Shown in pieces: positions 6,135-12,177 of a stretch of DNA of 12,177 nt. The stretch is taken from the NCBI GenBank assembly GCA_029863355.1, contig JAOTVO010000054.1, positions 1-12,177 of the forward strand. The letters are read 5' to 3'. The notes under the pieces were generated by a model. It saw only the letters and a program-made list of their open reading frames with translations. It did not search any database and had not been told where the DNA came from. This DNA is from Candidatus Krumholzibacteriia bacterium (GTDB taxonomy: Bacteria; Krumholzibacteriota; Krumholzibacteria; WVZY01; JAKEHA01). Position 1 is the stretch's first letter, and the number at the start of each line of letters is the position of its first letter. The position numbers and the translations under genes are program-made.

Positions 6135-8376
6135 TTGTCCTCCGCGCGCGTGCGATACGTGTCCCGCGCATCACGCCGGCAACCTCGTCCGGCTGGGCGT
6201 CAAGATGGACAAGTTCGACTTCGTCGTGGCGCTCGCCGGCAACCCCAACACGGGCAAGAGCACCGTGTTCAACGCCATCACGGGGCTGCGCCAGCACACG
6301 GGCAACTGGCCGGGCAAGACCGTGGCGCGCGCCGAGGGCGGGTTCGCGCTGGGCGAGCATCGCTACAAGCTGGTCGACCTGCCGGGTACGTATTCGCTGC
6401 TCACGACGACCGTCGACGAAGAGATCGCGCGCGACTTCCTGCTCTTTGCCCAACCCGATGTCACCGTGATCGTGGTCGACGCCAACCACCTCGAGCGCAA
6501 CTTGAACCTGGTGCTTCAGGTGCTGGAGATCACCGACCGCGCCGTGGTGTGTCTCAATCTCGTCGACGAGGCGGCGCGGCACGGGCGAACGGTGGACGAG
6601 CGCCGGCTGGCGCGAGACCTCGGGGTTCCCGTCGTGCCCACAGTCGCGCGCAGCGGCCAGGGGATCGACGGCTTGTTGGAGGCGGTCGCCGGCGTGGCGA
6701 AGGGCGAAATCGTCTGCCGGCCGCGCCGCCTCCCCAAGCGGGCCGGAGCCGCCGACCGCACCGTCTCCGCGCTGGCGCAGGAGATCGAGGCGGCGATGCC
6801 CGGGCTTTCCAACGCGCGGTGGGTCGCCGCGCGACTCTTGGACGGCGACCGGACCATCGAGGCGGCGCTGCGCGGCGGCGATCTCAGCGATCTCAGCGAT
6901 CACGCCGCCGCCGTGGCCGGCGGCGCTGGCAGCGCGACGGCGGTCCCGGCCCGCACCGCCGGGGCGGCCGAGCGTATAGCGACGAAAGTGGGGGAGTTGC
7001 GCTGGGAAGTGGGCGAGCGATTTGCCGACGCCCTCACCGAGGAGCTCTACGCGGAGGCCGCGCGGTTGGCCGACCGCGCCACGATCCTCTCGGGTGAGAA
7101 GCCGCGCTTCGATCTGGATCGCATGATCGACGACATCGTGACCAGCCGCGTGTGGGGCTTCCCGATGATGCTCGCCATCCTCGTGGTCGTCTTCTGGATC
7201 ACCGTCGCCGGCGCCAACGTCCCCTCCTCGGCCCTGGCCGCGCTGTTGATCGAGCGCGCACAACCCGCGCTACACGCGCTGGGCGAGATGCTGGGCATGC
7301 CGTGGTGGCTCTCCGGCTTCCTCTTCGACGGCGTGTACCTGGCCACGGCGTGGGTGATAGCCGTGATGCTTCCGCCCATGGCGATCTTCTTTCCGCTTTT
7401 CACGCTGCTCGAGGACTTCGGCTACCTCGCGCGCGTGTCCTTCAACCTCGACGGTTTGTTCAAGCGCGCCGGGGCGCACGGTAAGCAGGCGCTCACGATG
7501 AGCATGGGCTTCGGATGCAACGCGGCCGGCGTGGTGGCCACGCGCATCATCGACAGCCCGCGTGAGCGACTCATCGCGATCATTACCAACAACTTCTCGC
7601 TCTGTAACGGGCGCTGGCCCACGCAGATATTGATCGCCGCAATCTTCGTGGGAGCGCTGGTGCCCGCGCACCTGGCCGGGCTGGTCTCGGCGGGCGCGGT
7701 GGTGGCGGTCGCACTCCTGGGCGTGACCCTGACCTTCGTGGTGTCCTGGTTCCTCTCGCGCACCTTCCTCAGGGGCGAGCCCTCCAGTTTCAGCCTCGAG
7801 CTACCGCCGTATCGGCCGCCCCGGTTCTGGCGCACGCTGTACACGTCGCTGCTCGACCGCACCATTTTCGTGCTGTGGCGGGCCGTCATGTTCGCAGTGC
7901 CGGCAGGCGCGCTGATCTGGCTCGTCGGCAACATCGACGTGGCGGGGGCCAGCCTGGCCGACCACGCCACCCGTGCCCTCGACCCCGCGGGGTTCGTGCT
8001 GGGACTGAACGGCGTGATCCTGCTCGCCTACATCGTCGCCATCCCCGCCAACGAGATCGTGATCCCCACCGTGCTCATGCTCACCGTGACGACCGCGGGG
8101 ATCGCGGGCATGGGCTCCGGCGCGGGCGTGATGTTCGAAGCGGAGACGGTCTCCGACACGGCGCGCCTCCTGCACGCGGGCGGCTGGACGCTGTTGACCG
8201 CCGTGAACCTCATGCTCTTCAGTCTCATGCACAACCCGTGCAGCACCACCATCTTCACCATCTGGAAGGAGACGCACTCGCGCAGGTGGACCACGGTGGC
8301 CGCACTGCTGCCCCTGGTGATCGGCCTGGTCGCCTGCTTCCTGGTCGCGCAGGTGTGGCGGGCCCTGGCCGGCTAG
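6127..8376 (+). CDS. feoB: FeoB-family ferrous iron (or related divalent metal) transporter
   Basis: The protein is 749 residues, close to the usual FeoB length. A Cys/His-rich N-terminus (Cys4, Cys9, Cys12, His15, His16) precedes the G domain: G1 GNPNTGKST (38-46), switch I around [10 protein letters not shown] (57-66), G3 DLPG (84-87), G4 NLVD (144-147) and G5-like ARSGQG. After the helical GDI-like region and an Ala-rich linker come the membrane gate repeats. [17 protein letters not shown] starts at 461 (Cys464), [11 protein letters not shown] spans 488-498 (Cys493), and HNPCSTT includes Cys705. The three cysteines of classical FeoB are kept, but the second gate lacks the usual PFMSC.ARLP wording and belongs to a variant FeoB class. 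It would move Fe2+ across the inner membrane with its GTPase domain in the cytoplasm. Its start lies inside the end of the preceding gene, implying translational coupling. Mn2+ as substrate cannot be excluded. Confidence 0.93.
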   Translation: MSDCPPRACDTCPAHHAGNLVRLGVKMDKFDFVVALAGNPNTGKSTVFNAITGLRQHTGNWPGKTVARAEGGFALGEHRYKLVDLPGTYSLLTTTVDEEIARDFLLFAQPDVTVIVVDANHLERNLNLVLQVLEITDRAVVCLNLVDEAARHGRTVDERRLARDLGVPVVPTVARSGQGIDGLLEAVAGVAKGEIVCRPRRLPKRAGAADRTVSALAQEIEAAMPGLSNARWVAARLLDGDRTIEAALRGGDLSDLSDHAAAVAGGAGSATAVPARTAGAAERIATKVGELRWEVGERFADALTEELYAEAARLADRATILSGEKPRFDLDRMIDDIVTSRVWGFPMMLAILVVVFWITVAGANVPSSALAALLIERAQPALHALGEMLGMPWWLSGFLFDGVYLATAWVIAVMLPPMAIFFPLFTLLEDFGYLARVSFNLDGLFKRAGAHGKQALTMSMGFGCNAAGVVATRIIDSPRERLIAIITNNFSLCNGRWPTQILIAAIFVGALVPAHLAGLVSAGAVVAVALLGVTLTFVVSWFLSRTFLRGEPSSFSLELPPYRPPRFWRTLYTSLLDRTIFVLWRAVMFAVPAGALIWLVGNIDVAGASLADHATRALDPAGFVLGLNGVILLAYIVAIPANEIVIPTVLMLTVTTAGIAGMGSGAGVMFEAETVSDTARLLHAGGWTLLTAVNLMLFSLMHNPCSTTIFTIWKETHSRRWTTVAALLPLVIGLVACFLVAQVWRALAG

Positions 8377-8388
8377 CTCGCCGAGGCG

Positions 8389-8432
8389 CTTGCAATCCGC
8401 CGCCGCCGGGCGCTACCATCTTGCAATGCGCC
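8389..8432 (+). repeat. Short direct repeat around the dipeptidase start
   Basis: CTTGCAATCCGCC (8389-8401) recurs as CTTGCAATGCGCC (8420-8432), 12 of 13 identical, 31 bp apart. The second copy contains the start codon. It may be a small duplication or a pair of binding sites. No promoter or terminator is evident in this 49-bp gap. Confidence 0.35.
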
Positions 8433-9637
8433 CCGCAAAGCTGTGCTGCGCCTGTGTCGCCGTGCTCGTCACCGCCGGCTGCGCGCCCGCGCCGCCGACC
8501 GCGCAGGAGCGCGCCACCCGTCTCGCCAGAGGCATGATCATCGCCGACGGGCACGTGGACGTGCCCTACCGGCTGCGCGAGAAATGGGTAGACGTGTCGG
8601 TACGCACCGAATCGGGTGACTTCGACTACGAGCGCGCGAAAGCCGGCGGCCTGGACGCACCCTTCATGTCCATCTTCGTGCCCTCCGAGCGCGAGGCGGA
8701 GGGGACCGCCGCGGTCCTGGCCGACTCGCTCATCGACGAAGTCGAGGCCATCGCCCGCGCCCACCCCAACCGGTTTGCTATGGCGCGCTCGCCCGACGAG
8801 GTCGAGGCGGGCTTCCGCCGCGGCGTCGTCTCGCTATGCATGGGCCTGGAGAACGGCTCGCCGATCGAAGGCGACCTGTCCAAGCTCGCGCACTTCTACG
8901 GACGCGGCATCCGCTACATCACGCTGACGCACGCCACGGACAACCATATCTGCGACTCGTCGTACGACAGCACGCGCACGTGGCACGGCCTGAGCGACTT
9001 CGGGCGCGAGCTGGTCGGCGCGATGAACCGAATGGGCGTGATGGTGGATATCTCCCACGTCTCCGACGACGCGTTCTGGCAGGTGATGGCACTCGTGCGC
9101 GCGCCGGTGATCGCCTCGCACTCTTCCTGCCGCCGCTTCACGCCGGGCTTCGAGCGCAACCTGGACGACGACATGATCCAGACGGTGGGGGAGAACGGGG
9201 GCGTCGTATTGATCAACTTCGGCTCCACCTTCCTCACGCGGGTGGCCAACGAGTGGTACGAAGCGTACGACCGGGAGCGCACGCATTACATGGACGAGCA
9301 CGGGGCGTTCAGGGGCTCCGAGGAGGCAAAGGCCTTCGCCGAGCGCTACCGCGAGGCGAACCCCTTCCCGTACGCGAAGGTCGCCGACGTGGCCGACCAC
9401 ATCGATCTCGTGGTGGAGCTGGCCGGCATCGACCACGTGGGCTTCGGCTCCGATTTCGAGGGCGTGGGAGACTCGCTGCCCGAGGGCCTCAAGGATGTCT
9501 CCATGTACCCGAACCTCGTCGCCGAGCTGCTCGCGCGCGGCTACACGGAGCCGGACATCGAGAAGATCGGTTGGTTGAACCTGAGCCGGGTGTGGCGCGA
9601 GGTGGAACGGGTCGCCGCGGAGATGCAGGCGGAGTAG
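8426..9637 (+). CDS. Membrane dipeptidase lipoprotein (M19, renal-dipeptidase family)
   Basis: The product is 403 residues from the ATG at 8426. The frame could start 36 bases earlier at a TTG, but only the ATG places a lipoprotein signal at the N-terminus: MRPAKLCCACVAVLVTAGC, with Cys19 as the probable lipidated residue. The zinc ligands of the M19 family are all visible: His43 and Asp45 in DGHVDVP, Glu142 in GLENG, His211 in DISHVSD and His232 in ASHSS. Asp343 in GFGSDFEG matches the catalytic-site aspartate. The enzyme should hydrolyse dipeptides, including D-residue-containing ones in some members, in the periplasm or at the outer membrane. It starts 49 bp after feoB on the same strand, so read-through is possible, but a functional link with metal uptake is not obvious beyond its need for divalent metal. 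No convincing ribosome site precedes it. Confidence 0.92.
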   Translation: MRPAKLCCACVAVLVTAGCAPAPPTAQERATRLARGMIIADGHVDVPYRLREKWVDVSVRTESGDFDYERAKAGGLDAPFMSIFVPSEREAEGTAAVLADSLIDEVEAIARAHPNRFAMARSPDEVEAGFRRGVVSLCMGLENGSPIEGDLSKLAHFYGRGIRYITLTHATDNHICDSSYDSTRTWHGLSDFGRELVGAMNRMGVMVDISHVSDDAFWQVMALVRAPVIASHSSCRRFTPGFERNLDDDMIQTVGENGGVVLINFGSTFLTRVANEWYEAYDRERTHYMDEHGAFRGSEEAKAFAERYREANPFPYAKVADVADHIDLVVELAGIDHVGFGSDFEGVGDSLPEGLKDVSMYPNLVAELLARGYTEPDIEKIGWLNLSRVWREVERVAAEMQAE

Positions 9638-9678
9638 AAGGCGGCGCGGAGAAGCGCAAACGACCCGCTAATAGAATC

Positions 9679-11787
9679 CTACTGCAGTGCCGTGTCCTTC
9701 GACTCTTCTTCCGCTTTCTCCTCGTCCTTGGGCAGCTCCAGCGGATACTGGTCGCTCAGGTCCGCGTCGGGCATGCCGCCGTCCAGCGGACGCGCGTCCT
9801 TGACGAACCAGTCGTACCACTGCAGCGTGCGGTAGAGCACGTCGCGCCGCCCGGGCATCTTGCGGTTGCCGTGGCCCTCGCCGGGGTACTGGACCAGGCG
9901 CACGGCCGGGTGGTCGTTCATCTTCATGCGCCGGAAGAGCTCCAGGCTCTGCGATGGATGCACGCGGGTGTCGGCGCTTCCGCCGATGATCAGCGTCGCC
10001 GTCTTACTCTTGTGGGCGTGGTAGATGGGGCTGCGCTCGAGGCTCTTCTGCCACGCCTCCTCGAGCTTGTCGCCCGAGTGCACATAGAGCTCCTCGTAGG
10101 GGATGTCGGTGGTGCCCCGCTTGCTGATGAGATCGCTGATCCCGACGAACATGACCACGGCCTTGACCAGGTCGGTGTAGTAGGTGGCGAACCACGCCGC
10201 GGCGAAGCCGCCGTAAGAGCCGCCCCCCAGGCCCACGCGCTCGCCGTCGGCCAGCCCGATGGCGACGAGGTGCTCGATGCCGTCGGCGACGTCGTCGAAC
10301 TCCACGCCGGCGGCATCTCCCAAGTGCCACTTGGTGTGCTCGAGGCCGTAGCCCGTGCTGGAGCGGTAGTTCGGGAGGAACACCACGTAGCCGCGGCCGG
10401 CGAGCACCTCGACGGGACGCGCGTACGACGTGCGCCACCCGTACGCGTAGTGGGACTCGGGCCCGCCGTGGACGTCGACGACCAGCGGATAACGCCGGCC
10501 CTCCTCGTAGCCGACCGGGTAGTAGAGGAGCCCCTCGACCTCGTAGCCGTCGCGCGCGGCGTAGGTGATCGTCTCGCAGCGGCCGAGCGCGCGCTCCGCC
10601 AGCCACGGGTTGAGCGTCGTCAAACGCCGCGGCTTCTCGTTGCCCTTCCGGAAGAAGACCTCGTTGGGCATGTCCGGAGCGGCGGCAACGAATGCAGTCT
10701 CGCGCATTCCACGTGTGCAGGAGGGGTCGCCTAACCCGAAGCCCAGCGCCTTGCCGTCGAGCACCACGCGGCGCTCGCCGCCCTTCGCCGCCACCGTACT
10801 CAGCGTAGTCCACACGCCCTCGCTGGCTCGATAGACCACCGTCCCCGTGTCCTTCCATCCCGCCCATTCGACGTGCCCGCGAAAGGCGGGCTCGGTGAGG
10901 TTGCGCGCCTCGCCGCCGTCGAGGTCCTGCACGAACACCTGGCTCGCCGCGTGGTCACCGCGGGTGAGAGCGGCGGTGTAGACGATGCGCTTGCCGTCGG
11001 GGCTGAAGGCAAAGTCGCCCAGCTTGCCTGGGTTGTTCGAGAACGCACCGAGCTCGCCCGTCTCACGGTCGAGAATGTGGATGCGTTTGAACAGGTAGCT
11101 GTGGTCGACGAGATTCTCGTCGGAAGCGGCGAGGGCCAGCGTGCGCCCGTCGGGGCTCACCTCGACTGCCCACACGGTGAGCCCCGAGGTGAGCTGTTCG
11201 GGCTCCGCGTTGTCGACGGCGAGGTCCAGCGCGTAGAGGTTGCGGTGCTCGAGCTTCTCCTCGAAGAACGTGAAGCCGTAGCCGAGGTCGTCGAGCTTCT
11301 TGTCGCGCTTGCTCTTCGCGGCGGTGGCGATGTAGAAGAGGCGCTGGCCCGAGGGATGCCAGGCGAAGGCACTCACCGACGCGCCGGCGCGCGACAACTG
11401 GACGGCCTCGCCGCCGTCCACGGCGATCGCCCACACCTGCGTCTTGGCCTTCTCTCCGCGCTTGGTGAGGAAACCGATGCGCGTGCCGTCGGGGCTCCAG
11501 GCGGGCGCGCTCACGTTCACCTTGCCCGCGACGAAGGGACGGCTCTGGCCGCTCGCGGTGGAGACGACGTGCAGCTCCGCGTAGCGACCTCCCGCCTTCT
11601 CGTCGGGCGCTCGGGGAACGGAAACCGTGTACGCGACCCACTTGCCGTCGGGACTCAGCTTGGCCGAAGTGGCGTAGCGCGTGTTGACGATGTCCTCGGG
11701 CTGAAGCGTCTCGGCGGCGAACGCCGACGCCGCGGCGATGACGAGCACGGCGACGGCGAGACCCGCAACGCCCCTGTCGTAGCGCAT
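9679..11787 (-). CDS. Secreted S9-family peptidase (prolyl oligopeptidase / acylaminoacyl-peptidase type)
   Basis: The product is 702 residues from the ATG at 11787, which has AGGAG seven bases upstream and is followed by a signal peptide (GVAGLAVAVLVIAAASAFA, cleavage near residue 25). The frame continues 63 codons further upstream, but that stretch is basic, lacks a ribosome site and would bury the signal peptide. Residues about 40-400 form the beta-propeller, with blades marked by SPDG-type motifs at 45, 98, 144, 211 and 262. Residues about 410-665 form the alpha/beta-hydrolase domain. The catalytic residues are Ser524 in GGGSYGGF, Asp606 in GSADTRVHP and His639 in GEGHGN. The acidic tail after 680 is poorly conserved in type. 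It probably trims oligopeptides in the periplasm. It converges with the dipeptidase gene, with 41 bp between stops and no obvious terminator hairpin. Confidence 0.93.
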   Translation of the reverse strand: MRYDRGVAGLAVAVLVIAAASAFAAETLQPEDIVNTRYATSAKLSPDGKWVAYTVSVPRAPDEKAGGRYAELHVVSTASGQSRPFVAGKVNVSAPAWSPDGTRIGFLTKRGEKAKTQVWAIAVDGGEAVQLSRAGASVSAFAWHPSGQRLFYIATAAKSKRDKKLDDLGYGFTFFEEKLEHRNLYALDLAVDNAEPEQLTSGLTVWAVEVSPDGRTLALAASDENLVDHSYLFKRIHILDRETGELGAFSNNPGKLGDFAFSPDGKRIVYTAALTRGDHAASQVFVQDLDGGEARNLTEPAFRGHVEWAGWKDTGTVVYRASEGVWTTLSTVAAKGGERRVVLDGKALGFGLGDPSCTRGMRETAFVAAAPDMPNEVFFRKGNEKPRRLTTLNPWLAERALGRCETITYAARDGYEVEGLLYYPVGYEEGRRYPLVVDVHGGPESHYAYGWRTSYARPVEVLAGRGYVVFLPNYRSSTGYGLEHTKWHLGDAAGVEFDDVADGIEHLVAIGLADGERVGLGGGSYGGFAAAWFATYYTDLVKAVVMFVGISDLISKRGTTDIPYEELYVHSGDKLEEAWQKSLERSPIYHAHKSKTATLIIGGSADTRVHPSQSLELFRRMKMNDHPAVRLVQYPGEGHGNRKMPGRRDVLYRTLQWYDWFVKDARPLDGGMPDADLSDQYPLELPKDEEKAEEESKDTALQ

Positions 11788-11794
11788 GGCGTGG

Positions 11795-11799
11795 CTCCT
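11795..11799 (-). promoter_or_regulatory. Shine-Dalgarno for the S9 peptidase
   Basis: The minus strand reads AGGAG, then seven bases, then ATG at 11787. This supports the shorter start that exposes the signal peptide. Confidence 0.75.
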
Positions 11800-11826
11800 C
11801 TCGATCCTCACGGTTGGTGCAACGAA

Positions 11827-11848
11827 GGCGCGCCGAGCCCGGCGCGCC
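11827..11848 (-). repeat. Very stable GC stem-loop upstream of the S9 peptidase
   Basis: Two copies of the palindrome GGCGCGCC (11827-11834 and 11841-11848) form a perfect 9-bp stem (GGCGCGCCG with CGGCGCGCC) and a 4-nt loop. It lies 40-61 bases before the S9 start codon, at or just after the predicted transcription start. No U-tract follows, so it is not a terminator. It may be an mRNA 5' stabiliser or a DNA-level operator. Confidence 0.6.
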
Positions 11849-11853
11849 GGTCC

Positions 11854-11883
11854 ATGATGCCTCATCGCGGGGGCGGTTGTAAA
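11854..11883 (-). promoter_or_regulatory. Possible promoter of the S9 peptidase
   Basis: The minus strand reads TTTACA (11878-11883), then 18 bp, then CATCAT (11854-11859). The -35 is a five-of-six match and the -10 a four-of-six match. The start site would fall at the edge of the GC stem-loop. Support is modest. Confidence 0.3.
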
Positions 11884-11993
11884 CCCGATTGCGGAAAACC
11901 TGGTCCAGAACTCAGTTTTCGCCGTTCGGTGGGCCAGCCGCGCCCCGTAACAAGCTGTAAAAGAATGGCTTAGCACCCCAACCGGGACGCCGA

Positions 11994-12014
11994 AAACGGT
12001 TGACAGGACCGTTT
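11994..12014 (+). promoter_or_regulatory. Inverted repeat over the -35 box, probable operator
   Basis: AAACGGT (11994-12000) and ACCGTTT (12008-12014) are perfect 7-bp arms around a 7-bp spacer. The repeat covers the whole TTGACA hexamer. A dimeric regulator bound here would block RNA polymerase, so repression is the likely effect. The regulator is not identifiable from this window. Confidence 0.55.
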
Positions 12015-12027
12015 AGTCGATTATCAT
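12000..12027 (+). promoter_or_regulatory. Near-consensus sigma70 promoter of the right-end gene
   Basis: TTGACA (12000-12005) is a perfect -35. After 16 bp comes TATCAT (12022-12027), a five-of-six -10. Transcription should begin near 12034, about 115 nt before the ATG at 12151. Confidence 0.7.
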
Positions 12028-12036
12028 TACGGGGTA

Positions 12037-12069
12037 GCCGGCGGCCTCCCTTCGGGGCGGGTCGCTGGC
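12037..12069 (+). promoter_or_regulatory. Leader hairpin with UUCG tetraloop
   Basis: Positions 12037-12050 pair with 12055-12069 to make a 14-bp stem with three G-U pairs and one bulged C (12058), closed by a C(UUCG)G tetraloop. It begins within a few bases of the predicted transcription start. The following sequence is not U-rich enough for a standard terminator. A second, smaller hairpin (12110-12115 with 12123-12128) ends just before the ribosome site. This may be a cis-acting leader RNA or an mRNA stabiliser. It matches no riboswitch class that I recognise. Confidence 0.5.
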
Positions 12070-12150
12070 GGCTGCTTTAATTACTCCACAAAGCACAAGG
12101 GTCCGACCTGGCGCCAGTCATGGGCGTCTGAAAGGAGAAGGGAACTCACG

Positions 12151-12177
12151 ATGTCGAACTACGTCTCCGATCTGATG
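12151..12177 (+). CDS. 5' end of a gene, possibly glutamate dehydrogenase (partial)
   Basis: Only nine codons are in the window: MSNYVSDLM. AAAGGAG at 12131-12137, with GAAGGG closer in, supplies a ribosome site, and a strong promoter and leader lie upstream, so a real gene start is likely. The opening resembles the start of hexameric NADP-type glutamate dehydrogenases in some bacteria (M-S-x-Y-V-x-x-(L/V)-M). Nine residues cannot establish this, so the product name is a guess while the gene start is well supported. Confidence 0.5.

Larger units (their letters stand above)
11788..12150. other. Divergent control region between the S9 peptidase and the right-end gene
   Basis: This gap of 363 bp holds the S9 ribosome site, GC stem-loop and possible promoter on the minus strand. 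On the plus strand it holds a strong sigma70 promoter, an inverted repeat over its -35 box and a structured leader. I see no small gene, tRNA or riboswitch class that I can name. The stretch 11890-11990 holds nothing I can assign. Confidence 0.6.

Noticed and set aside
6880..6897. Tandem duplication GATCTCAGC x2 in feoB
   Set aside because: It is a two-copy in-frame repeat in the variable Ala-rich linker (DLSDLS) and has no visible consequence.
8390..8425. TTG start 36 bases upstream of the dipeptidase ATG
   Set aside because: The extra residues would precede a lipoprotein signal that fits the N-terminus only from the ATG at 8426.
9638..9678. Search for a bidirectional terminator between the convergent dipeptidase and S9 genes
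   Set aside because: No stem with a T-tract is visible in the 41-bp gap. Termination may be rho-dependent.
11788..11976. 63-codon upstream extension of the S9 peptidase
   Set aside because: It would bury a clear signal peptide and has no ribosome site. The extension also covers the GC stem-loop and the possible promoter.
1..12177. tRNA, rRNA, CRISPR array, insertion sequence or attachment site
   Set aside because: No cloverleaf-like sequence, regular repeat-spacer pattern, transposase or terminal inverted repeats could be seen in any gap.

Overview
The window is GC-rich bacterial chromosome. It carries secreted peptidases, an outer-membrane beta-barrel protein and a ferrous-iron-type transport operon. 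Signal peptides, a lipoprotein signal and a DUF5916 barrel indicate a Gram-negative envelope. The gene set and the tail of a CHRD-domain remnant (ending TTWGSIKALFALE) recall uncultured FCB-group lineages such as Eisenbacteria or Krumholzibacteria. That placement is an impression from protein style and was not tested.

Layout, left to right. (1) 1-1320, minus: a secreted subtilisin-like (S8) protease with CARDB-type beta domains, cut by the window edge and visibly less GC-rich than the rest. (2) 1321-1682: an AT-richer regulatory region with a clear extended -10 promoter for the protease and several inverted repeats. (3) 1683-1853, minus: the last third of a CHRD domain, a gene remnant just behind the DUF5916 gene. 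(4) 1898-4246, minus: a CBM9-like plus DUF5916 outer-membrane protein. (5) 4247-4408: divergent control region with a 19-bp DtxR/IdeR-like box over a plus-strand promoter. (6) 4409-8376, plus: a tight three-gene operon encoding a DtxR/MntR-type regulator with a FeoA-like C-terminus, a membrane-anchored DtxR-like protein with two FeoA-like domains, and a FeoB transporter. (7) 8426-9637, plus: an M19 membrane-dipeptidase lipoprotein. (8) 9679-11787, minus: a secreted S9 prolyl-oligopeptidase-family peptidase, convergent with the dipeptidase. (9) 11788-12150: control region with a very strong GC hairpin for the S9 gene and, on the other strand, a near-consensus sigma70 promoter with an inverted repeat over its -35 box and a structured leader of about 115 nt. 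(10) 12151 to the end, plus: the first nine codons of a gene, possibly a glutamate dehydrogenase.

How they fit together. The metal operon appears self-contained: the soluble regulator probably senses Fe2+ or Mn2+ and acts on the box in its own promoter. FeoB imports the metal. The middle protein puts a metal-sensor fold and FeoA domains on the membrane next to FeoB. The M19, S9 and S8 enzymes suggest use of extracellular peptides, and a glutamate dehydrogenase at the right end would suit amino-acid catabolism, but that last identification rests on nine residues. The most unusual items are the membrane-tethered DtxR-FeoA-FeoA protein, the non-classical FeoB gate motifs, the protease without its oxyanion asparagine, and the structured leader at the right end.
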